In this document: in pieces, positions 9,818 to 14,899 of the stretch
Layout of the letters: each line of letters starts with the position of its first letter
Position numbering within the stretch: position 1 is the first letter of the stretch
From: UBA11164 sp002420085
Lineage (GTDB): Bacteria; Pseudomonadota; Gammaproteobacteria; Xanthomonadales; Xanthomonadaceae
NCBI GenBank assembly: GCA_031976395.1
Contig: DALYLJ010000056.1
Coordinates: 1-17,234, forward strand
Direction: 5' to 3'
DNA: 17,234 nt
Notes under the pieces: generated by a model
Seen by the model: only the letters and a program-made list of their open reading frames with translations
Databases searched by the model: none
What the model was told of the DNA's origin: nothing
Translations under genes and position numbers: made by a program

Positions 9818-9859
9818 AAAACGCAAGAACCCCGCACTGGTTGCCCGGTGCGGGGTTCT
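9818..9859 (-). terminator. Attenuator terminator before ilvD
   Basis: Read on the minus strand, a perfect 12-bp inverted repeat (AGAACCCCGCAC, then GTGCGGGGTTCT, at 9859-9848 and 9837-9826) flanks a 10-base loop. It is followed by TGCG and then four Ts, so the U-rich tail is interrupted and of moderate quality. The hairpin starts 28 bases after the leader-peptide stop and ends about 41 bases before the ilvD ATG, the normal place for a transcription attenuator. No T-run follows on the plus strand, so it acts on ilv transcription. The stem could also pair differently with a leader segment, as described for 9901-9979. Confidence 0.85.
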
Positions 9860-9887
9860 GGGAGTCAGGGTTCGCTGTTCGCTGGGC

Positions 9888-9998
9888 CTAAGTCGCCATT
9901 CCGCACTGTGAGCGGCTAATGAGAAGTACGAGCACAAGCGCTGCCACCGAGCGGAGCCCGGTGGCGATTCGCAGTGCGGTGGCGTTCAGCAGAGACAT
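9888..9998 (-). CDS. ilvL: Branched-chain amino-acid leader peptide
   Basis: A 36-codon open frame (ATG to TAG) lies between the putative ilv promoter and the attenuator hairpin. Residues 18-27 read VAALVLVLLI, so eight of ten are Val, Leu or Ile, and 13 of 36 overall are branched-chain. This is the hallmark of an ilv leader peptide: its role is to make the ribosome stall when charged Val, Leu or Ile tRNA is short, not to give a stable protein. The stalling codons include CTT twice, GTA and ATT, which by eye look uncommon among the GC-rich neighbours, while earlier Leu codons are CTG. I see no Shine-Dalgarno site before the ATG, and the nearer promoter would leave almost no 5' untranslated region. 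The frame stays open upstream, but only this ATG makes sense. The sequence differs from E. coli IlvL, so the name is by role. Confidence 0.85.
   Translation of the reverse strand: MSLLNATALRIATGLRSVAALVLVLLISRSQCGMAT
9901..9979 (-). promoter_or_regulatory. Alternative-pairing segments of the ilv attenuator
   Basis: Within the leader, CCGCACTG (9979-9972, codons 7-9) and CAGTGCGG (9908-9901, around codons 31-33) are perfect 8-base complements and would form the 1:2 pause hairpin. The second also contains GTGCGG, which can pair with CCGCAC in the first arm of the terminator (6 bp), giving the 2:3 antiterminator. A separate 7-bp hairpin (GCCACCG/CGGTGGC, 9965-9943) nests inside. A ribosome stalled at codons 18-27 would break 1:2 and leave segment 2 free, whereas one reaching the stop codon would cover segment 2 and allow termination. 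The pairings are read from the sequence; the mechanism is inferred from known ilv and leu attenuators. Confidence 0.65.
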
Positions 9999-10006
9999 GG
10001 CTGCAC

Positions 10007-10054
10007 GGTATGCTGCATCGCAGCAGGATGTCAAGTGTTTTTTTGCCGTGTCAA
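10007..10054 (-). promoter_or_regulatory. Putative ilv operon promoter(s), tandem TTGACA
   Basis: The minus strand carries two perfect -35 hexamers TTGACA, at 10054-10049 and 10034-10029, 20 bp apart, with an A7 tract between them. For the nearer box, CATACC (10012-10007) lies at 16 bp and is a 3-of-6 match to the -10 consensus; transcription would then start about 2 bases before the leader ATG at 9998. For the farther box the best -10 is CATCCT at 18 bp, giving a leader of about 20 bases. The -35 boxes are convincing, but the -10 boxes are weak, so the true start is open. Confidence 0.6.
10011..10025. promoter_or_regulatory. Palindrome TGCTGC-N3-GCAGCA beside the near -35 box
   Basis: A perfect 6-bp inverted repeat with a 3-base centre (TGCTGCGATGCAGCA on the minus strand) fills most of the space between the nearer -35 box and its -10 candidate. 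It could be an operator. If transcription starts at the farther promoter, it could instead form a hairpin near the 5' end of the transcript. I do not recognise it as the site of a specific regulator. Confidence 0.5.
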
Positions 10055-10252
10055 TCCAACACCGTGCTGACCCCTGTGTCCAAGGCCGATGTGTGCCCGT
10101 TCGGTTGGAGGGGAGGTGACGAGCCGAGCCTGACGATGGGTCACCGTGAGATGGAGCGGTCGCGGGGGCAGGCGATGTCGGCACGCCGGTTGAAGCCGTG
10201 CGATGCGGCCCGTCGTTCTTCGCCTGCCACCCCGCCGCAAGCTCACCGTTCT

Positions 10253-10290
10253 CCCTCTCCCGCTGAGGGCCGGGGAGAGGGTGGTTTTTT
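10253..10290 (+). terminator. Palindrome plus T-run, terminator for plus-strand transcripts
   Basis: A perfect 9-bp inverted repeat (CCCTCTCCC and GGGAGAGGG, 11-base loop) is followed by TGG and six Ts on the plus strand. On the minus strand, the direction of dacC, the bases after the hairpin are AGAACGG, so the good U-tail faces the wrong way for dacC. From memory, similar CCCTCTCCC palindromes are common intergenic elements in Xanthomonas-like and Pseudomonas-like genomes, so this may be a REP-like element that also marks the dacC mRNA end. Confidence 0.6.
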
Positions 10291-10349
10291 GCCGAAGCGA
10301 GAAAACCTGCTCATGGCGCGGCCGGGCGGTGGCTATCCGGGGCCGGGGC

Positions 10350-11579
10350 TCAGTCCGATGTCCACCACAGGGTGAGATCGTCCCAGACGCGGGTGAAGAA
10401 ACCGCCCGCCGGGACATCGGCCAGGGCGATCAACGGCCGTTCGACCAGGACCTGGTCGTCCAATCGCACCCGCAGGGTGCCGATGGTCTGACCCTTGCTG
10501 ACCGGTGCCAGCAGTGGCTCGGGCAGGTCCATGCTCGGCTTGAGATCGGCGTAGCGGCCACGCGGCACGCTCAGTCGCAGTGGCTCGGTCAGGCCGAGCG
10601 CGAGGCTGTCGCTGCTGCCATGCCAGATCCGATGCACCGAAACCGGTTGCTCGGCCGGGTACAGGGTGTGTCCCTCGAACATGCCGAAGCCCCAGTTGAG
10701 CAGGGCCTGACTGTCGTCGGCACGCTGCTTCTCGCTGCTCGACCCCATCACCACCGAGATCAGCCGGCGTTCGCCGCGCTTGGCCGAGGCGGCCAGACAG
10801 TAGCCGGCCGTGGAGGTGTGGCCGGTCTTGACGCCATCGACGCTCGGGTCGCGCCACAGCAGGGTGTTGCGGTTGTGCTGGCGGATGCCGTTGAAAGTGA
10901 ATTCCTTCTCGGCATAGTAGGCGTAGTCCTCGGGGAAGTCGCGGATCAGCGCCTGCGACAGCCGGGCGATGTCACGGGCGGTCGTGTAGTGCTCCGGATC
11001 GGGCAGACCATGGGCATTGACGAAGTGGGTTCCGGTCAGGCCGAGCCGCTCGGCGTAGCCATTCATCAGTTCGGCAAAGGCGCCTTCGCTGCCGGCCACA
11101 TGTTCGGCGAGTGCGATCGAGGCGTCATTGCCGGACTGGACGATCAGCCCGTGCAGCAGATCGTCCAGTCGGACCTTGCCGCCGACCGGCAGGAAACTGG
11201 TCGAACCGTCGGTGCCGGCACCACCGCCGCGCCAGGCGTTCTCGCTGATGTGAACCTGATCATCGCGACTGATTCGCCCGGCAGCCAGTTCGGCCGATAC
11301 CACGTAGGAGGTCATCACCTTGGTGATGCTGGCTGGTTCGACCCGGACATCGTGATTCTCGCCAGCCAGCACCTGATCGCTGTCGTGATCGATCAGCAGC
11401 CAGGCGCTGGCGACCGGTTTCGGTGCCGTGGCGATCGGGGCTGGGCGGGCGTGTGGTGTGCTCGGAGTTGGCCGGGGGGACGGCGTTGCCGCAGGGGTCT
11501 GGGCGGTGGCGCCGGTCGGCGTGACCGCCGCCATGGCGGCGGCAAGGAGCAGGGGCAACAGGGTGGAAAACGCCTTCAT
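10350..11579 (-). CDS. dacC: D-alanyl-D-alanine carboxypeptidase (PBP5/6 type)
   Basis: This is a periplasmic penicillin-binding protein that removes the terminal D-Ala from peptidoglycan stem peptides and so limits cross-linking. The 409-residue product has an N-terminal signal peptide (about 1-26), a Pro/Thr/Ala-rich linker (28-55) and the three penicillin-binding motifs: SITK with nucleophile S84 and K87, SGN at 149-151, and KTG at 251-253. A beta-rich PBP5 C-terminal domain follows. The last residues (FFTRVWDDLTLWW) look like the amphipathic helix that anchors PBP5/6 to the membrane surface. The ATG at 11579 has GGAG upstream. It lies 219 bases after rlpA, so it may have its own promoter, though I found no convincing one. 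dacA and dacC cannot be told apart from sequence alone. Confidence 0.93.
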   Translation of the reverse strand: MKAFSTLLPLLLAAAMAAVTPTGATAQTPAATPSPRPTPSTPHARPAPIATAPKPVASAWLLIDHDSDQVLAGENHDVRVEPASITKVMTSYVVSAELAAGRISRDDQVHISENAWRGGGAGTDGSTSFLPVGGKVRLDDLLHGLIVQSGNDASIALAEHVAGSEGAFAELMNGYAERLGLTGTHFVNAHGLPDPEHYTTARDIARLSQALIRDFPEDYAYYAEKEFTFNGIRQHNRNTLLWRDPSVDGVKTGHTSTAGYCLAASAKRGERRLISVVMGSSSEKQRADDSQALLNWGFGMFEGHTLYPAEQPVSVHRIWHGSSDSLALGLTEPLRLSVPRGRYADLKPSMDLPEPLLAPVSKGQTIGTLRVRLDDQVLVERPLIALADVPAGGFFTRVWDDLTLWWTSD

Positions 11580-11730
11580 CGTGGGATTGAACTCCAGCTT
11601 CGGGAAATACCAGGGAACCTCGAAAAATCACGCTCGGGGTCATTGCGGGTCGGCGGCTCGGCCCATGTCCACCGCCGTTTCCGCTGATCGGGTACATCCG
11701 TGTCGATCGAGGTTCGGCCATCCCTGGCGT

Positions 11731-11791
11731 GCCGATGCCACATGCGTGTTCGTGGCATCCGGCGGTCTGACGGTCGGGCCCCGGCCCGACC
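11731..11791 (-). other. Two inverted repeats between rlpA and dacC
   Basis: Eight bases after the rlpA stop lies GGTCGGGCC, 2 bases, GGCCCGACC (11772-11791), a 9-bp palindrome. Just beyond it (11731-11763) GCCGATGCCAC can pair with GTGGCATCCGGC, 11 pairs with one bulge. Neither is followed by a T-run on either strand. They may stabilise the rlpA mRNA end or act in Rho-dependent termination. The rest of the gap (11580-11730) shows nothing I can name. Confidence 0.5.
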
Positions 11792-11798
11792 TCGGGAA

Positions 11799-12677
11799 TC
11801 ATTCGCGGATCGGGGTCACCGCATCGAAGCCGAGCCGCAGCAGGCGTTCCAGTTCGCGCTGAACGGCATCGGGTGCGAGCGGCCCGACCCGTACCCGCCA
11901 CAGCGGTTCGCGTTCGCCCTGATTGCGACTGAGTTCGATCCGATCGACCCCGGCGTCGAGCAGGCGCCGCTGGACGTCATCGGCATTGCGGCGGTCACGG
12001 AAGGCGCCGACCTGAAGCCAGGTTCGGCCGAAATCCGGCATTGCAGGGTCGGGCCTCGGTGCCGGTACGACCGGGGTCGGCGCATCGGCCAGGACCGGCC
12101 CTTCTCCCGGCGTCAGCGCCCGCACCTCGACCTCGGCAACGCCCTGGGTGAGGATGTCCAGCTTGGCCGCAGCCACGTAGGACAGATCGATCAGGCGATC
12201 GCCGTGGAACGGGCCGCGATCGTTGACCCGTACCACCACACTGCGACCGTTCTCCAGGTTGGTGACCCGAACGTAGCTGGGCAGCGGCAGCGACCGGTGG
12301 GCGGCACTGAAGCGATACATGTCGTAAGGCTCCAGGCTGGAGGTGGCCCGGCCGTGGAATTTTTCGCCATACCACGACGCGATACCGCGCTCGACATAGC
12401 CCTCGGCGCTGGCCAGCACCCGATAGCTGCGCCCGAGCACGGTGTAGGGCGAGCGGTTGCCGTAGCGCGACAGCGGCTCCACGCGCGGCACCGGTTCGGG
12501 GATGGCGGCGATGTCCGGCGGAATCGCCGGGCCGCCATCGAGCACGCCCGGCTTGTACAGTCCGCCGGGCGTGTAATCGGGATCGGGTGGCGGTCGGCGG
12601 GCCGGCTGACTGCCGCAGGCGGCCAGCAGTGCGGCCAGGATCGTCAGCGCGAATACACGGAGAACCACTGGCCTCAT
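11799..12677 (-). CDS. rlpA: RlpA-family septal lytic lipoprotein with SPOR domain
   Basis: RlpA is an outer-membrane lipoprotein that binds denuded glycan at division sites. In Pseudomonas it is a lytic transglycosylase acting on glycan without stem peptides, while E. coli RlpA appears inactive. The 292-residue product begins with a lipoprotein signal whose lipobox ends LLAAC, giving acylated C21. A double-psi beta-barrel domain follows at about 97-175, with GIASWYGEKFHG and the conserved acidic and histidine positions E116, D119 and H127, then PSYVRVTNLENGRSVVVRVNDRG-type sequence. A Pro-rich linker (about 190-215) leads to a C-terminal SPOR domain (218-290) that targets septal glycan. The ATG at 12677 overlaps the mltB stop as ATGA. 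The frame continues upstream across mltB but is meaningless there. The retained active-site residues suggest an active enzyme. Confidence 0.93.
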   Translation of the reverse strand: MRPVVLRVFALTILAALLAACGSQPARRPPPDPDYTPGGLYKPGVLDGGPAIPPDIAAIPEPVPRVEPLSRYGNRSPYTVLGRSYRVLASAEGYVERGIASWYGEKFHGRATSSLEPYDMYRFSAAHRSLPLPSYVRVTNLENGRSVVVRVNDRGPFHGDRLIDLSYVAAAKLDILTQGVAEVEVRALTPGEGPVLADAPTPVVPAPRPDPAMPDFGRTWLQVGAFRDRRNADDVQRRLLDAGVDRIELSRNQGEREPLWRVRVGPLAPDAVQRELERLLRLGFDAVTPIRE

Positions 12678-13642
12678 GGTGCCGTCCCGGTGCCTTCGGC
12701 GGCGATCGCCAGCGCGAGCTGATGGACTGCCATGGCGTACAGCGGCGAGCGGTTGTAGCGGGTGATGGCGTGGAAGTTGCCGAAGGTCAGCCAGTATTCC
12801 GGTCCATCGACGCCAGCCAATGCCAGGACGGCCGCCTTGCGCTCGGCGCCGGGGTCGGCTCCGGTCGCGCGAAGCCCGGCCGCTGCCAACTCGGCGATGG
12901 TCGTGGTCGGCTCCAGACCGGTCGGCACGGTCGGGACCGTCTCGCCGTCGAGCGTAGCGGCGACCGCCACCGGCTCGCCCCCCTGCCAGCCATGGGCGAC
13001 GAAATAATTGGCGATCGAGGCGAACACATCGGGCAATGAGCCGAACAGGTCGCGCGTGCCATCGCCATCGCCATCGACCGCGAAGTTGAGGTAGCTCGAT
13101 GGCATGAACTGGCCCCAGCCCATGGCCCCGGCATAGCTGCCCTTGAGCGCGGTCACATCGAGCGCTTCGGTCTTGCCGAGCAGCACCAGCCGGGCCAGTT
13201 CGCGGCGAAAGAAATCCTGCCGGGGCGGGTAGTGGAAGCCCAGGGTGTACAGGGCATCGAGTACCCGATGGCTGCCGGTGTTGCGGCCGTAGTTGGTCTC
13301 GACACCGATGATCGCCACGATCAGGGTCGCCGGTACACCGGTCGCGGCTTCCACTTCGGCCAGCAGGCGGCCGTGTTCGGCCAGGAATGCCTGTCCGGCC
13401 CGGATCCGGCCCGGATCGAGAAAGATCGGCCGGTAGGCATGCCAGGGCTTGGCCTCGGCCGGTCGTGAGATCGCAGCGAGGATGCTGTCCTGGCGTTTGG
13501 CCTGGTCGAGCAGTGCCTGCACCTCGGCCTCGGTCACCCCGGCCTCGGCAGCGGTCTGGCTGATGAAGGCGGCACGCTCGTCGGCCTGGGCGGACGGTGC
13601 CAGTGCGAGCAGGGTGGCGAGCCAGAGTGCGGATCGGGTCAT
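12674..13642 (-). CDS. mltB: Membrane-bound lytic transglycosylase B family (GH103)
   Basis: MltB cleaves the MurNAc-GlcNAc bond of peptidoglycan and leaves a 1,6-anhydro end. The 322-residue protein has the GH103 catalytic glutamate E115 in AIIGVETNYGRNTG, followed by the family blocks FFRRELARLVLL, GAMGWGQFMPSSY and the Asp-rich VDGDGDGTRDLF loop, which resembles the calcium-binding loop of Slt35. The N-terminus is a plain Sec signal peptide ending near SAQA|DE (about residue 20) with no lipobox cysteine. Unlike E. coli MltB, this form is therefore probably soluble in the periplasm. The ATG at 13642 lies 147 bases after rodA with no strong ribosome site. The gene overlaps rlpA by 4 bases, which fits their joint role in glycan turnover. 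Confidence 0.94.
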   Translation of the reverse strand: MTRSALWLATLLALAPSAQADERAAFISQTAAEAGVTEAEVQALLDQAKRQDSILAAISRPAEAKPWHAYRPIFLDPGRIRAGQAFLAEHGRLLAEVEAATGVPATLIVAIIGVETNYGRNTGSHRVLDALYTLGFHYPPRQDFFRRELARLVLLGKTEALDVTALKGSYAGAMGWGQFMPSSYLNFAVDGDGDGTRDLFGSLPDVFASIANYFVAHGWQGGEPVAVAATLDGETVPTVPTGLEPTTTIAELAAAGLRATGADPGAERKAAVLALAGVDGPEYWLTFGNFHAITRYNRSPLYAMAVHQLALAIAAEGTGTAP

Positions 13643-13789
13643 GCGTCGGGTCCGGAGCGAGAGGGTGGGTGATCGGCACGGCGCGCGCTCGCGATGCGCT
13701 CGGCCGGGCTACTCGGGAAATCTAACACGATGGCCCGACGCCCGATTTCGATTCGGCCGGCGGGACTGTTCGTTGTCGTTCAGGCCCGG

Positions 13790-14899
13790 TCAATGTCCGA
13801 GCAACCGACGATGACTGTGAACCGACATCACCAGTCCGAAACCAGCCAGGAAGGCCAGGGCCGAAGTGCCACCGAAACTGAGCAGGGGCATCGGCACACC
13901 GACCACCGGCAGCAGGCCGGCGATCATGCCGCCGTTGAGCACGACATACAGGAAGAAGGTCAGTCCGAGCGCACCGACCACCAGCCGCCCGAAGCCGTCC
14001 CGACTCTCGGCGGCGATCCACAGGCAGCGGGCGAGGATGGCCAGGTACAGCAGCAGGGCGAACAGCACGCCGGCCAGGCCGAATTCCTCCGCCAGCACCG
14101 CGAAGATGAAGTCGGTGGTCTGTTCCGGCAGGAACTCCAGACGGGCCTGGCTGCCGGCGGTCCAGCCCTTGCCGAACAGGCCGCCCGAGCCGACCGCGAT
14201 CTTCGACTGGATGATGTTCCAGCCGCTGCCGAGCGGGTCCGACTCCGGATCGATGAAGGTCAGGATGCGCTGCTTCTGGTAGTCCTTGAGCGCCAGCCAG
14301 GCCAATGGCGCCGAGGCCAGCCCGGCCAGCCCGAGCCCGGCGATCCAGCGCCACGACAGCCCGGCCAGAAAGATCGCCAGCACCCCGCTGGCCGCGACCG
14401 GCACGGCGGTCCCCAGGTCGGGCTGGATCGCGATCATCAGGGTCGGCAGACCGATTAGCGCCAGTCCGGCCAGCAGCACCGCCGGCGTCGGTGGCAGCAC
14501 GGCCCGATGCAACAGCCAGGCCAGCATCATCGGCACGCTCAGCTTGAGCAGTTCGCCCGGTTGCAGGTAGAACACTCCGAGGTCGAGCCAGTGCTGGCCG
14601 CTGCGGCCGCTGCCGAAGACCGGCACCAGCGCCAGCAGGCCGAGGCTGGCCAGGTACAGCCAGGGCGACCAGGTCCGCAACTGGGTCGGCGCAATCTGGG
14701 CGATCGCCAGCATCGCCGTCAAGCCGATGCCGAAGCGCACACCCTGGGCGATGACCACGCTCTCGCGACCGCCGCTGGCGCTGAACAGCACGGCCAGACT
14801 GAGCGCCATCAGCAGCAGCAGCAGACCGAGCAGCACCGGATCCAGCCGGGAAGCGATCCGGGCCGTCCAGATGCGGGCCTGGTGCAATCCGGGGATCAT
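13790..14899 (-). CDS. rodA: SEDS peptidoglycan polymerase RodA
   Basis: RodA is the membrane glycosyltransferase of the elongasome; it polymerises lipid II and works as a complex with PBP2. The 369-residue protein is a typical multi-span SEDS protein with about ten hydrophobic segments from residue 21 onward. The catalytic aspartate is D263 in FLPEQTTDFIFAVLAEE (D262 in E. coli). Other family blocks are HWLDLG, IAIQPDLGTA and the C-terminal VGVPMPLLSFGGTS. The usual QPSE motif reads QPGE here (113-116), a small deviation. The ATG at 14899 overlaps the mrdA stop as ATGA, with GGAG about 10 bases upstream, which is expected for genes whose products act one-to-one. FtsW is excluded by the mrdA/mreD context. 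Confidence 0.96.
   Translation of the reverse strand: MIPGLHQARIWTARIASRLDPVLLGLLLLLMALSLAVLFSASGGRESVVIAQGVRFGIGLTAMLAIAQIAPTQLRTWSPWLYLASLGLLALVPVFGSGRSGQHWLDLGVFYLQPGELLKLSVPMMLAWLLHRAVLPPTPAVLLAGLALIGLPTLMIAIQPDLGTAVPVAASGVLAIFLAGLSWRWIAGLGLAGLASAPLAWLALKDYQKQRILTFIDPESDPLGSGWNIIQSKIAVGSGGLFGKGWTAGSQARLEFLPEQTTDFIFAVLAEEFGLAGVLFALLLYLAILARCLWIAAESRDGFGRLVVGALGLTFFLYVVLNGGMIAGLLPVVGVPMPLLSFGGTSALAFLAGFGLVMSVHSHRRLLGH

Larger units (their letters stand above)
9999..10349. other. Intergenic region between dacC and the ilv leader
   Basis: This 351-base stretch separates the cell-wall block from the ilv-leu operon. Its left part (9999-10054) holds the putative ilv promoters and palindrome, and 10253-10290 holds a terminator-like palindrome facing right. 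Between them (10055-10252) I see no convincing gene, only a weak GGTGAC/GTCACC inverted repeat at 10115-10145. Open frames crossing the region on both strands have no recognisable protein features. Confidence 0.7.

Noticed and set aside
10011..10044. Palindrome at 10011-10025 with the T7 run at 10038-10044 as a plus-strand terminator
   Set aside because: The T-run starts 12 bases after the short stem, too far for an intrinsic terminator. A promoter element on the minus strand explains it better.
9974..10375. A 133-codon plus-strand frame across the dacC-ilv gap
   Set aside because: No protein features, no ribosome site, and it crosses both the promoter and the palindrome.
11799..13679. A single 626-residue fusion protein ending in RlpA
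   Set aside because: The upstream half is an out-of-frame reading of mltB. RlpA has its own ATG, lipoprotein signal and ATGA overlap with mltB.
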